A stretch of 57,092 bases of DNA from Jannaschia helgolandensis (GCF_900109285.1 NZ_FNZQ01000010.1:1-57092), one strand, 5' to 3'. Counted from the stretch's first letter, positions 16,679-25,901 are shown. Made by a program: numbers and translations. The notes: generated by a model from the sequence alone, not told the origin.

Positions 16679-17836
16679 ATGGCAAAACTGAACTGGGGCA
16701 TGGTCGGCGGCGGCGAAGGCAGCCAGATCGGGCCGGCGCATCGTCTGGGCGCGGGCCTGGACGGGGAATTTGCCTTCGTTGCCGGCGCACTGGATCACAG
16801 GCCCGAACAGGGTCGGGACTATGGCCAGAGACTGGGGCTGGACGCCGACCGCGCCTATGGGTCGTGGCAGGATATGCTGGCGGGCGAAAAGGATCGCCCG
16901 GATCGCGTCGATCTGGTCACTGTCGCCACGCCGAACGCCACCCATTTCGAAATCACCAGGGCGTTCCTGGAAAACGGCTTTCACGTGTTGTGCGAAAAGC
17001 CGATGACCATGACCGTCGCCGAAGGCGAAGAACTGGTGCATCTGGCCAATCACACCGGCAGAATCTGCGCCGTGAACTATGGCTACTCCGGTTATTCGCT
17101 GGTGCGACATATGCGGGCGATGGTGGCGCGGGGCGATATCGGCAAGGTTCGTGTCGTCGTGGCCGAGTTTGCCCACGGCCACCATGCCGACGCGACTGAC
17201 GCCGACAATCCACGTGTCCGCTGGCGCTACGATCCGGCCCAGGCGGGGGTCAGCGCGCAGTTCGCCGATTGCGGCATTCACGCGATGCACATGGCAAGTT
17301 TCGTGACCGGGCAGGAGGTCGAAAGGCTCTCCGCCGATATCGTGTCCGGCATCCCGGTGCGCACGCTGGAAGACGACGCGATGGTCAACTTCCGCATGGA
17401 CGGTGGCGCTGTCGGGCGGCTCTGGACTTCGTCGATCGCGATTGGTCGGCAGCACGGGTTGGCCATACAGGTATTCGGCGAAACCGGCGGGCTGCGCTGG
17501 TCGCAGGAACAGCCGAACCAGTTGTATTACATGCCTCTGGGTCAACGATTGCAGGTGATCGAACGTGGTGAAGGCAACCTCTCGCCCGAGGCGGACCGGA
17601 CCAGTCGCGTCACAGTGGGCCACGCGGAAGGCATGCCGCTGGCCTTCGGCAATATCTATGCCGATCTGGCCGAGGCGATCCGCGCACGCAAGGATGGGCG
17701 CACCATGGACCCGGCGGCGAACCTGTATCCACGGGCCGAAGACGGTTTGCGGTCGATGGCGGCGGTCTTCGCGGTGGCGGAATCGGGCAAGGCCGATGGG
17801 GTCTGGGTCGATGCGCGACCGCCCATGTTCCGCTAG
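16679..17836 (+). CDS. Gfo/Idh/MocA-family oxidoreductase (second)
   Basis: About 385 residues. Begins MAKLNWGMVGGGEGSQIGPAH, with the glycine-rich NAD(P) motif, and later HVLCEKPMTMTVAEGE. The segment SAQFADCGIHAMHMASF corresponds to the catalytic His region. ATG lies one base after the iolE stop. Probably oxidises or reduces another inositol stereoisomer or derived sugar. It meets the lacI gene tail to tail with a four-base overlap at 17833-17836. Confidence 0.82.
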   Translation: MAKLNWGMVGGGEGSQIGPAHRLGAGLDGEFAFVAGALDHRPEQGRDYGQRLGLDADRAYGSWQDMLAGEKDRPDRVDLVTVATPNATHFEITRAFLENGFHVLCEKPMTMTVAEGEELVHLANHTGRICAVNYGYSGYSLVRHMRAMVARGDIGKVRVVVAEFAHGHHADATDADNPRVRWRYDPAQAGVSAQFADCGIHAMHMASFVTGQEVERLSADIVSGIPVRTLEDDAMVNFRMDGGAVGRLWTSSIAIGRQHGLAIQVFGETGGLRWSQEQPNQLYYMPLGQRLQVIERGEGNLSPEADRTSRVTVGHAEGMPLAFGNIYADLAEAIRARKDGRTMDPAANLYPRAEDGLRSMAAVFAVAESGKADGVWVDARPPMFR

Positions 17837-18834
17837 CGCCGGGGCAGGGGGCGCAACGTCCCCCGCTCGGTCACCCGGCAGGGGAACAGGCGCGCTTCGG
17901 GCAGGCGGTCGGGGTCTTCCACCGACAGGACGGCCAGTTCGATCGAGGCGTCGATGATTTCGGCGATGGGCTGACGGATCGTGGTCAGGTTAATGTTCTC
18001 CCAGCCTGCCATTTCCATGTCGTTCAACCCGATCACGCCGACGTCGCCGGGCACCGACAGGCCCGCGTCCGACAGGGCCGACAACACCCCGATGGAAAGC
18101 ACGTCGTCGCCGCAGAAATACGCTTCGGCCGGGGGACCATCGGCGAGCAGGCGCTGCATTTCCAATCGACCCGCACCGAAGGAGTAGGTCAGGGCAAAAC
18201 TGGTCGAGAGCGGAGTGTCGACGGGCAGGGCCATCCGAAACCCGGCCATCCGGTCCTGCGTCGAGGTGGCGGATTCCGGGCCACCAAGGAAAGCGATCTT
18301 ACGATAACCCCGGTCCAGCAGTGTGCGTGCGGCCATCCGTCCGCTGTCCACATTGTCGATGCCGACGACGTGGGTTTCGGGTCTGTCGGTCCAGCGCCCG
18401 AAGGAGTGCACGACCGGCAAACCGGCGGCCCGGAACGCGCCTGCAAAGCTGGGGGGCAGGGTGGAGGAGGCGACGATCACCCCATCCACCGAATACTGCC
18501 GCAGCATCCGCACCGAAGCTTCGGGATCAGTTTCGCCGGACAGGTTGACCAGAAGGGGGCGCAGGCCGCGCTCCTGCAATCCGCGGGTGAACCGGTCGAA
18601 GACTTCAAGGAAGAACGGGTTGTGAAAGTTCGAAACGACAAGCCCGATCAGCTTGGTGCGCCCGGTTGACAGGGCAGAGGCAAGGGCCGAAGGGGCATAG
18701 CCCAGATCGGCGGCGGCGCGTTCGACCTTGGCGCGGGTTTTCGGACTGACCGAGGCGCCTTCGGTGAATGTTCGCGACACGGCAGAGCGACTCACTCCGG
18801 CGCGCAGGGCGACATCCTTCAGCGTGATCGGCAT
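17833..18834 (-). CDS. LacI-family regulator, probable repressor of the inositol genes
   Basis: About 333 residues. N-terminal LacI helix-turn-helix (ITLKDVALRAGVSRSAVSRTF) with the hinge LGYAPSALASALSTGRT, followed by a periplasmic-binding-like effector domain. A palindrome almost identical to the one at the iolD promoter lies about 50 bases upstream of its start, so it probably represses both itself and the iol genes until an inositol intermediate is present. Autoregulation is inferred from that site pair. Confidence 0.88.
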   Translation of the reverse strand: MPITLKDVALRAGVSRSAVSRTFTEGASVSPKTRAKVERAAADLGYAPSALASALSTGRTKLIGLVVSNFHNPFFLEVFDRFTRGLQERGLRPLLVNLSGETDPEASVRMLRQYSVDGVIVASSTLPPSFAGAFRAAGLPVVHSFGRWTDRPETHVVGIDNVDSGRMAARTLLDRGYRKIAFLGGPESATSTQDRMAGFRMALPVDTPLSTSFALTYSFGAGRLEMQRLLADGPPAEAYFCGDDVLSIGVLSALSDAGLSVPGDVGVIGLNDMEMAGWENINLTTIRQPIAEIIDASIELAVLSVEDPDRLPEARLFPCRVTERGTLRPLPRR

Positions 18835-18882
18835 GTTTTGCCCCCTGTTTTCCGGCCCTGATTCTCTGTTGTCGGGGGCGAA

Positions 18883-18900
18883 ATTGCAATCGGTTGCAAA
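18883..18900. promoter_or_regulatory. LacI-type operator upstream of the lacI gene
   Basis: ATTGCAATCGGTTGCAAA differs from the 14628-14645 palindrome at two positions and keeps the TTGCAA arms and central CG. Probable autoregulatory site. Confidence 0.7.
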
Positions 18901-18986
18901 TTTTCCAATTCTACGGTGCCGAAATGACGAAAAAATAAGACTTGTTCTGTCTAAACAAATCAGAAAACATCAATGAGCAGCATCAA

Positions 18987-19004
18987 ATGATGTTAAAGCA
19001 TCAT
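18987..19004. promoter_or_regulatory. Inverted repeat upstream of the second LacI gene
   Basis: ATGATG-TTAAAG-CATCAT, six-base arms, about 18 bases before the second regulator's start. Unlike the TTGCAA operator, so it may belong to that regulator or overlap its promoter. Confidence 0.4.
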
Positions 19005-19021
19005 GATTTCGAGAGGCCATG

Positions 19022-20053
19022 ATGTCCAATCGTCCGACCATCAATGATCTGGCCCGCGCTGCCGGGGTCAGCACCGCGACCGTGGATCGTGTGCTGAACG
19101 GACGCGCGTCAGTGCGCCCTGAGACGGCGCGGCGCGTCTATGAGGCTGCACAGTCAATCGGCTATCACGCCGCCGCATTGATCGGACACCGGGTGCATTC
19201 GGACCTGCCGCGTCTGACCATCGGATTCGTGTTGAGCAAGGAGCGGCACTCTTTCTCGCAGGCCTTCAAACGGGCTGCGGAACAGGCGGCAATTCACGCG
19301 CCGGATATCCGGGGGCGCGCCATCGTCGAGTTTTCGCCGACCCAGCAGCCCGCCGATTTCGCCCGGCTTATGGAAGGCTTTGCAGGTCGGGTCGATGCCG
19401 TCGCGGCGGTCGCCGTGAACCATGTCGAAGTGACGACCGCGATCGAGCGTCTGCACGCACAGGGCATTCCCTGTTTTGCTTTGTGCAACGACTTCGGCCA
19501 GGGCACGCGCGACAGTTATATCGGCCTGAATAATATGAAAATAGGGCGAATGGCGGCGCATATGGTGACGACTGCTGCACGCACCAGCGGCAAGCTGGCA
19601 ATGTTCGTGGGTGGTCACCGCTGGCATGGACACGAGCTGCGCGAAACCGGGTTCCGCAGCTATCAGCGGGAGTTCGCGCCGGAGTTCACCATTCTGGATA
19701 CGCTGGTCAATCTGGAGACCCGGCAACTGACCTACGAGGCAACGCTGGATCTGTTGTCACGGCATCCTGATCTGCGCGGCATCTATTGCGCCGGAGGTGG
19801 AATGGAGGGGGCGATCGCGGCCCTGCGCGAAGCCCGTCAACCGCGTGAGGTGGCGCTGGTCGTGAACGAACTGACCCCCGAAAGCCGGTCAGCACTGGCG
19901 GACCGATATGTGGAGATGGTGATCGGCACACCGCTCAATACGATTTGTCGCAATCTTTTCACCTTGGCCCATCAGGCGCGCGCCTCCGAAGGTGTGCCAC
20001 TTCCGGGGCAGACCTTCCTGCGACCAGACATCCACATGCCGGAATCGATATGA
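19022..20053 (+). CDS. LacI-family regulator (second)
   Basis: About 343 residues. Helix-turn-helix segment PTINDLARAAGVSTATVDRVLNG, then a sugar-binding-like domain including YIGLNNMKIGRMAAHM. Two ATGs are adjacent; 19022 is preferred because GAGAGG lies five bases before it. It is followed by an IolI-type gene and the ABC transporter on the same strand, so it may control uptake. Confidence 0.87.
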   Translation: MSNRPTINDLARAAGVSTATVDRVLNGRASVRPETARRVYEAAQSIGYHAAALIGHRVHSDLPRLTIGFVLSKERHSFSQAFKRAAEQAAIHAPDIRGRAIVEFSPTQQPADFARLMEGFAGRVDAVAAVAVNHVEVTTAIERLHAQGIPCFALCNDFGQGTRDSYIGLNNMKIGRMAAHMVTTAARTSGKLAMFVGGHRWHGHELRETGFRSYQREFAPEFTILDTLVNLETRQLTYEATLDLLSRHPDLRGIYCAGGGMEGAIAALREARQPREVALVVNELTPESRSALADRYVEMVIGTPLNTICRNLFTLAHQARASEGVPLPGQTFLRPDIHMPESI

Positions 20054-20185
20054 ATGATGGAGTTCTTGCAAGGCGGCGCCCCATGTCCCTCATTGATGAT
20101 GGGAAAACCGGCCTGCCATTGACCCGGCGTTAGTCCCTCTCGCACAGTTGGCGGGCGATGCGAGGATCGCGGAGGAGGTCAGTCG

Positions 20186-20980
20186 TTGGAGTTCGCGCTC
20201 AACCACATGAGTGTCGCCCGGATGGGTTTTGCCGGGCTGTTGCGCGCCGCATCCGAATTGGGGTGCATCGGGGTGGAGGTTCGCTCTGATCTGCCGGGGC
20301 CCCTGTTCGACGGGATGCCCGCCGGGGACGCAGGGGCGCTGGCCCGCGATGCCGGGTTGCGTCTGCTGGCGCTGGCCGAGGTGTCAGCGTTCGACGACTG
20401 GACATCTGATCGCCGGGCACAGGCACAGATTCTGATGCAGACAGCGGCGGAGGCCGGGGCTGAATCCATTGCCTTGATTCCGCGATGCGACGGCGGCACC
20501 GGCGATCTGGTCATGGCACTGCGTGATCTGATGCCTATGCTGGCGGATCACGGGTTGACCGGCCTGGTCGAGCCCTTGGGGTTCACCGCATCGTCGCTTC
20601 GCCTGAAACGCGCCGCTTTGGACGCGATAGACACTCTGGACGCATCCGCTACGTTGCGGCTGGTCCACGACACGTTCCACCATCACCTGTCGGGCGAACC
20701 GGATATTTTCGCAGCGCAAACCGGCATCGTTCACATTTCCGGCGTGACGGACCCCGACGTGCAGACATCCGAAATGACCGATGCGCATCGCGGGTTGATC
20801 GATGGTGCCGACCGGCTGTGTAATCTGGATCAGATCGAACGGTTGCTGACGGCAGGATATACCGGGCCGTTTTCGTTCGAGGCGTTTTCGCCAGACTTTC
20901 ACGCGCTGCCCGATCCGGTCGGCGCGTTAAGACAATCAATGGAATTCATCCGAACGCGAGGGTCGGCACAGGCCGCCTGA
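20186..20980 (+). CDS. IolI-like sugar isomerase/epimerase TIM barrel
   Basis: About 264 residues, AP-endonuclease-2-like barrel related to 2-keto-myo-inositol isomerase. Features include LGCIGVEVRSDLPGP, the metal-ligand segments GLVEPLG and LVHDTFHHHLSG, VHISGVTDP, and FSFEAFSP. Start is TTG at 20186, set by the strong site GGAGGAGG seven bases before it. Probably interconverts keto-inositols; annotation by family and neighbourhood. Confidence 0.75.
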   Translation: MEFALNHMSVARMGFAGLLRAASELGCIGVEVRSDLPGPLFDGMPAGDAGALARDAGLRLLALAEVSAFDDWTSDRRAQAQILMQTAAEAGAESIALIPRCDGGTGDLVMALRDLMPMLADHGLTGLVEPLGFTASSLRLKRAALDAIDTLDASATLRLVHDTFHHHLSGEPDIFAAQTGIVHISGVTDPDVQTSEMTDAHRGLIDGADRLCNLDQIERLLTAGYTGPFSFEAFSPDFHALPDPVGALRQSMEFIRTRGSAQAA

Positions 20981-21061
20981 AACCGACGGATCGAACCCCG
21001 ATCAACGGGGCTCCGGCCAAAAGAAACGGGTGCACCGGACACTCACCAGGGAGGAAACAAG

Positions 21062-22006
21062 ATGACAAAGACCCTTATCGTGGCCGGTGTGGCCGCATTG
21101 ATGACCACCAGCGCGATGGCCCAGAGCATCGGCGTGTCGATGGCGCGCTTCGACGACAACTTTCTGACGACCCTGCGCACCGGCATGGAGGACCACGCTG
21201 CTACGCTGGACGGTGTCGATATTCAGGTCGAGGACGCGCAGGACGACGTCGCGGCACAGCTGGACCAGATTAACAACTTCATCGCCAGCGGTGTCGACGC
21301 CATCGTGGTCAACGCGGTCGACACCAACGCCGTCGACGCCATGTCCAAGGCCGCCGAAGATGCCGGCGTGCCCCTGGTCTATGTCAATCGGGAGCCTGCG
21401 AACGTCGACAGCCTGCCGGACAATCAGGCGTTTGTCGCGTCGAACGAGATCGAATCCGGCACCCTCGCCGCGTTCGAGGCCTGCAAGATGCTGCGGTCGA
21501 TGGGTTATGCCGGGGGCGCCAAGGGCTACATGCTGATGGGCCAGTTGTCGAACCAGGCGGCCGTGCAGCGCTCCAAGGATGTCGAGGACATCATCGGCAT
21601 CGACATGTGCAACTTCATCACGCTGATCGACAAGCAGACCGCCAACTGGTCTCGTGACGAAGCCTCGGACCTGATGACAAACTTCATCTCGGCGGGCGAC
21701 GAGTTTCAGGTCGTCTTCGCCAACAACGATGAGATGGCCCTCGGCGCGATCCAGGCCCTGAAGGCTGCGGATTACGACATGGCCGACATCGTGGTGGTCG
21801 GTGTCGATGCGACGCAGGATGCGTTGCAGGCGCTGCAGGCCGGTGATCTGGACGCGACGGTGTTCCAGGATGCCGCCGGTCAGGGTGCGGGTGCAATCGA
21901 CGCGGCACTGGCCCTGGCCAATGGCGAGGACGTCGACCAGAAGGTCTATATTCCGTTCCAGCTGGTGACAGAAGCCAACGTGGATGACTTCACCTCCAAG
22001 AACTGA
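21062..22006 (+). CDS. ibpA: ABC transporter periplasmic substrate-binding protein, inositol/sugar type
   Basis: About 314 residues. Signal peptide MTKTLIVAGVAALMTTSAMA, then a periplasmic binding protein of the ribose/inositol class (IGVSMARFDDNFLTTLRTGM, INNFIASGVDAIVVNAVDT, VVVGVDATQDALQALQAG). GGGAGGA lies shortly upstream of the start. Context (IolI, dehydrogenase) points to myo-inositol; the symbol is by analogy with the Caulobacter IbpA-IatA-IatP system. Confidence 0.82.
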   Translation: MTKTLIVAGVAALMTTSAMAQSIGVSMARFDDNFLTTLRTGMEDHAATLDGVDIQVEDAQDDVAAQLDQINNFIASGVDAIVVNAVDTNAVDAMSKAAEDAGVPLVYVNREPANVDSLPDNQAFVASNEIESGTLAAFEACKMLRSMGYAGGAKGYMLMGQLSNQAAVQRSKDVEDIIGIDMCNFITLIDKQTANWSRDEASDLMTNFISAGDEFQVVFANNDEMALGAIQALKAADYDMADIVVVGVDATQDALQALQAGDLDATVFQDAAGQGAGAIDAALALANGEDVDQKVYIPFQLVTEANVDDFTSKN

Positions 22007-22015
22007 TCCGAGCAC

Positions 22016-22039
22016 GGGCCGGGACATGCGTTCCGGCCC
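22016..22039 (+). terminator. Stem-loop between the binding-protein and permease genes
   Basis: GGGCCGGGA and TTCCGGCCC pair (one G-T) around a six-base loop. There is no T-run, so it is more likely an mRNA-stabilising or partly terminating element that raises binding-protein expression over the permease. Confidence 0.6.
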
Positions 22040-22064
22040 TACTTTACCCACGAGGAGCGAACAG

Positions 22065-23141
22065 ATGGCCGAGACGTCCCATGGAACCGGAGGCCTGACC
22101 TTCGATGCCAAGAAGCGATCCTGGCCGAACGAGGCAAATGTCTTCATCGCTCTTATCCTGATCCTTCTGGCCTTCGAGGCTTTGGGGATGACATTCAGGG
22201 ATCAGTCTTTCCTGTTCGATTTCAACGAAGCGCGCGACGGCACGATCCTGAACATGGCGCGGATCAAGATCATCATCCTTCAGGTTTCCATCGTCGGGAT
22301 CATCGCGCTCGGCGCGACGCAGGTGATTATTTCCGGTGGCATTGACCTGTCCGCAGGGTCGGTTGTCGGACTGACCGCAATGGTGACAATGTCCTTTGCG
22401 CAGACCGGCATGGTCAACGGCAACCCCAACCCCAAGTCGCTGTTCGGGCCTGAATGGATGGACCTCCCGGTTATCCTGCCGGTGCTGTTGGGCCTGATCG
22501 TCGGGATCGGTGCGGGCATGATCAATGGTCTGCTAATCGCCTTCACGCGTATTCCGCCCTTCATCGCCACACTGGGCATGATGGTCGCGGCGCGCGGCGC
22601 GGCGCAGTGGTGGTCGCGGGGACAGCCGGTGTCCTTCCCGACCGAAAGTTTCGCGGCCATCGGCGACGGCATGATGCCGGTCGTCTGGTTCGCCGGTCTG
22701 GCGATCCTGTTCCACCTGATCTTGAAATACACGGTCTATGGCAAGCACACCTACGCCATCGGCTCGAATGAGGACGCGGCCCGGATGTCGGGCATCAAGG
22801 TCGCCCGGCACAAGACGCTTGTCTATGCGATCGCGGGCGCACTGGCCGGGTTTTCGGCCATCGTTCTGGCGTCCAAGAACCTGACGGCGCAAACCGGCAT
22901 GGGCCTGATGTATGAGCTCGATGCCATCGCCATGGCGGTGATCGGGGGGGTGTCGCTGTCGGGAGGGCGCGGATCGATCATCGGCACCTGTATCGGCGCG
23001 CTGATCTTCGGCGTCATCATCTCGGGTTTCACGTTCCTGCGGCTGGACGCCTATTATCAGGAAATGGTCAAGGGCGTGATCATCGTCGGGGCCGTCGTGC
23101 TCGATCAATGGCGCCAGCAACGCGCTTCGTTGAAGGGATAG
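22065..23141 (+). CDS. iatP: ABC transporter permease, inositol/sugar type
   Basis: About 358 residues, RbsC-class permease with eight or more membrane segments. Typical motif ISGGIDLSAGSVVGLTAM near residue 90, and GIGAGMINGLLIAFTRIPPFIATLG. ATG at 22065 has GGAG upstream; the longer frame is not needed. Four bases separate it from the ATPase gene. Confidence 0.86.
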   Translation: MAETSHGTGGLTFDAKKRSWPNEANVFIALILILLAFEALGMTFRDQSFLFDFNEARDGTILNMARIKIIILQVSIVGIIALGATQVIISGGIDLSAGSVVGLTAMVTMSFAQTGMVNGNPNPKSLFGPEWMDLPVILPVLLGLIVGIGAGMINGLLIAFTRIPPFIATLGMMVAARGAAQWWSRGQPVSFPTESFAAIGDGMMPVVWFAGLAILFHLILKYTVYGKHTYAIGSNEDAARMSGIKVARHKTLVYAIAGALAGFSAIVLASKNLTAQTGMGLMYELDAIAMAVIGGVSLSGGRGSIIGTCIGALIFGVIISGFTFLRLDAYYQEMVKGVIIVGAVVLDQWRQQRASLKG

Positions 23142-23145
23142 GATC

Positions 23146-23919
23146 ATGAGCGATATCATTCTGGAAACGCAGGATCTGACCAAGCACTACGGCGGGGTGC
23201 ATGCCCTGACCGGCGCGAATTTCACGCTGCGCGCCGGAGAACACGTCGCGATCATGGGCGACAACGGGGCAGGTAAATCCACCTTCGTGCGACAGCTGAC
23301 CGGGGTGGAGGTTCCGACCCGCGGCAAGCTGATCTTCGACGGCAAGGAGCGGCATTTCGAAAACCCGATGGACGCGCGGGATGCAGGGATCGAGACGGTA
23401 TTTCAGACGCTGGCGCTGGCCGATGACCTGAACGTGCCCGACAACCTGTTTCTGGGACGCGAGATCTTCAAGATCAGGCTGGGGCCGTTCTCGATCCTGG
23501 ACTATAAGGCGATGCGCGAAGCGACCATTGCGGGTCTGGAAAAGACCGCCGTGAAGATTCCCAACATCAACAACACGATCCGCAATATGTCGGGCGGTCA
23601 GCGCCAGTGCGTCGCCATCGCGCGCACCGCGACCTTCCATTCCAAGCTGACCATCATGGACGAGCCGACGGCGGCGCTCGGCGTGCAGGAAACCGCGCAG
23701 GTCGAAAACATCATCCGCACCTTGAAAGAGGCGGGCGAGCCGCTGATCCTGATCTCGCACAATATGCGGCAGGTGATGGATCTGTGCGACCGGATCGTTG
23801 TGTTCCGCCGCGGGCGCATGGTTGCCAACCTTGCCAAGGGCGACACCGACGGGCAGGACGTGGTGGCCTATATTACCGGCGCAAAGACGCAGCCGGAATA
23901 CAATTTCGAAGTTTCCTGA
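23146..23919 (+). CDS. iatA: ABC transporter ATP-binding protein, inositol/sugar type
   Basis: About 257 residues with Walker A GDNGAGKST, signature MSGGQRQ and Walker B LTIMDEPTAALG. It has a single nucleotide-binding domain, whereas RbsA/IatA of many bacteria have two in tandem; a homodimer would then serve the transporter. Confidence 0.86.
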   Translation: MSDIILETQDLTKHYGGVHALTGANFTLRAGEHVAIMGDNGAGKSTFVRQLTGVEVPTRGKLIFDGKERHFENPMDARDAGIETVFQTLALADDLNVPDNLFLGREIFKIRLGPFSILDYKAMREATIAGLEKTAVKIPNINNTIRNMSGGQRQCVAIARTATFHSKLTIMDEPTAALGVQETAQVENIIRTLKEAGEPLILISHNMRQVMDLCDRIVVFRRGRMVANLAKGDTDGQDVVAYITGAKTQPEYNFEVS

Positions 23920-23929
23920 AAGACATGCC

Positions 23930-24934
23930 ATGACAGTCAGATTTGCCGTTCTCGGCGCAGGCCGGATCGGTCAGGTGCATGCCGATGCCATCGCTTCGGT
24001 CCCAGGTGCCTTGCTGGTCGCGGTCACCGATGCGATGCCGGCCGCCGCGCAGGCCGTTGCCGACAAACACGGTTGCGAGATCCGTGACATGGCGCAGATC
24101 GAGGCGGCGTCCGACATCGACGCCGTCGTCATCTGCACCCCCACCGACACCCATGCCGACCTGATCGAGCGCTTCGTGAAGGCGGGCAAGGCGGTATTTT
24201 GCGAAAAACCTGTCGACCTGTCAGTCGCCCGTGTTCAGGACTGCCTCAAGGTTGTGAACCGGGTTGATGGCAAGCTGATGGTCGGGTTCCAGCGTCGCTT
24301 CGATCCGGACTTTCGCGCGCTCAAGGCTGCCATCGACGACGGCAAGATTGGCGATGTTGAGATGGTCACACTGACCTCCCGCGACCCTGCCGCTCCACCG
24401 ATCGGCTATATCGAACGGTCTGGCGGCATCTTCCGCGACATGACAATCCACGACTTCGACGTGGCCCGGTGGTTGCTGAGCGAAGAACCTGTCTCGGTCA
24501 TGGCTGCCGCCAGCGTGCTGACCGATCCTGCCATCGGCAAGGTCGGCGATTTCGACAGCGCGAATGTGATCCTGACCACGGCGAGCGGCAAGCAGGCGAC
24601 GATCAACAACACGCGCCGCGCGACTTATGGTTATGATCAGCGGATCGAGGTACATGGGTCGGAAGGCTCTGTCACCGCAGAAAATCACCGGCAGGCCCGG
24701 ATCGAACTGGCAAATGCCGATGGCTACACCCGCCCGCCGCTGCTCGATTTCTTCATGTCGCGCTATGCCGCAGCCTATGCCGCAGAAATCGCGGCCTTCG
24801 TCGCGGCACTGGCGGATGGATCCCCGATACCGACGACGGGAGAGGACGGGTTGCGCGCGCTGGCACTGGCGGAAGCCGCAGTGCGGTCAGTGGCCGAAAG
24901 GCGCGCCGTTGCCGTGTCCGAGATACTGGAATGA
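23930..24934 (+). CDS. iolG: myo-inositol 2-dehydrogenase
   Basis: About 334 residues, Gfo/Idh/MocA family. NAD motif FAVLGAGRIGQVHADAI, EKP motif FCEKPVDLSVARV, GFQRRFDPDF and the catalytic region GGIFRDMTIHDFDVARW. These match the IolG/IdhA branch well and better than the other two dehydrogenases here. It catalyses the first step, myo-inositol to scyllo-inosose. Last enzyme of the transport run; its stop overlaps the next small gene. Confidence 0.9.
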   Translation: MTVRFAVLGAGRIGQVHADAIASVPGALLVAVTDAMPAAAQAVADKHGCEIRDMAQIEAASDIDAVVICTPTDTHADLIERFVKAGKAVFCEKPVDLSVARVQDCLKVVNRVDGKLMVGFQRRFDPDFRALKAAIDDGKIGDVEMVTLTSRDPAAPPIGYIERSGGIFRDMTIHDFDVARWLLSEEPVSVMAAASVLTDPAIGKVGDFDSANVILTTASGKQATINNTRRATYGYDQRIEVHGSEGSVTAENHRQARIELANADGYTRPPLLDFFMSRYAAAYAAEIAAFVAALADGSPIPTTGEDGLRALALAEAAVRSVAERRAVAVSEILE

Positions 24935-25137
24935 AACGCGGGTTCTTCGATGTCCGCACGCCTTTCTTCAACCCACTCTGGCGGAGGGTGGTGGCGGTCG
25001 TGTTACCCTCAGCATGGGCCTTGGTCGAATTGATGAATGGCCAACCGTTCTGGGCCGTCGTCTTCGGTGCTTCTGCCGCGTTTCTGGCGTGGCAATTCTT
25101 CGTGGTCTGGGTGCCTTCTCCTCCGGACGAAGATTGA
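24931..25137 (+). CDS. Small membrane protein of unknown function
   Basis: About 68 residues: a basic-aromatic N-terminus (MKRGFFDVRTPFFNPLWRR), then two hydrophobic stretches (VVAVVLPSAWALVEL and PFWAVVFGASAAFLAWQFFVVW). Its ATG overlaps the iolG stop by four bases. I recall similar short proteins in Rhodobacterales but know no function. Confidence 0.65.
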   Translation: MKRGFFDVRTPFFNPLWRRVVAVVLPSAWALVELMNGQPFWAVVFGASAAFLAWQFFVVWVPSPPDED

Positions 25138-25223
25138 TCGGGCCGTCAGTCCTGACCGTGCGAGACATCCTGTAAGTAGAATTTGCAGACTGGCTTGGGG
25201 CAGGTCTGGAATCCAGGCCGAAC

Positions 25224-25253
25224 ATGATATACATTGCATAATGTGTATATCAT
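25224..25253. promoter_or_regulatory. Operator of the toxin-antitoxin pair
   Basis: Perfect inverted repeat ATGATATACA - 10 bases - TGTATATCAT, ending 14 bases before the antitoxin ATG. The arms are 20 bp apart centre to centre, two helical turns, as expected for autorepression by an antitoxin dimer pair. Confidence 0.72.
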
Positions 25254-25267
25254 TCAGGGAGCGCGCC

Positions 25268-25498
25268 ATGCAGGTTGCGAAATGGGGTAATAGCCTTGCC
25301 ATTCGATTGCCCGCTACAGTGGTAAAGGCGCTTGGCCTGTCGGAAGGCGACGATATCGCCATCCGCATCGCAGGCGCGCGCGAGATGGAAGTGACACGCA
25401 AACCCGACAGGGCCGAACTGCTGGCACGTCTGTCGGCTTTCGAAGGGCGGTTGCCTGCCGATTTCACCTTTGACAGAGACGATGCCGGGCGTGGCTGA
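25268..25498 (+). CDS. AbrB/MazE-type antitoxin
   Basis: About 76 residues with the SpoVT/AbrB DNA-binding fold: MQVAKWGNSLAIRLPATVV, LGLSEGDDIAIRI. The C-terminal tail should bind the toxin. ATG at 25268 follows AGGGAG. It overlaps the toxin gene by 17 bases. Confidence 0.87.
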   Translation: MQVAKWGNSLAIRLPATVVKALGLSEGDDIAIRIAGAREMEVTRKPDRAELLARLSAFEGRLPADFTFDRDDAGRG

Positions 25499-25901
25499 GC
25501 GGCCCTGTATCGATAGCAACATTCTTGTCTATGCGGTCGCCGGTCACGGGACGAAACGCGCCGTCGCATTGGACGTCGTCGGTCGGGGCGGTGTGATATC
25601 GGTGCAGGCCTTGGGCGAAACGGCGCATGTTCTGCGGCGGAAAGCGGGCCTCTCACTGGACGAGATCGGCACGGCACTCGCCATATTGCGCGCCTTGCTG
25701 GATGTGGTCCCGCTGACTGTCGCTACGCATGACGCGGCTTTGCGGATCGCCGCCATCACGGGATATTCGGTCTGGGATGCAACGATGCTGGCTGCCGCGA
25801 TGGAAGCGGGCTGTGATGTGCTGATCAGCGAAGACATGCAGCACGGACGCAAGATAGACGGGCTGACAATCGAGAATCCTTTCGCCGATATACCGACGTA
25901 G
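25482..25901 (+). CDS. PIN-domain toxin, VapC family
   Basis: About 139 residues. The PIN acidic residues are visible: Asp in CIDSNILVY, Glu in LGETAHVL, Asp in YSVWDATMLAAA and Asp in LISEDMQHG. VapC enzymes are Mg-dependent RNases, many acting on tRNA. ATG at 25482 is chosen; a TTG four codons upstream is possible. With the antitoxin it probably stabilises the plasmid. Confidence 0.88.
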   Translation: MPGVAERPCIDSNILVYAVAGHGTKRAVALDVVGRGGVISVQALGETAHVLRRKAGLSLDEIGTALAILRALLDVVPLTVATHDAALRIAAITGYSVWDATMLAAAMEAGCDVLISEDMQHGRKIDGLTIENPFADIPT

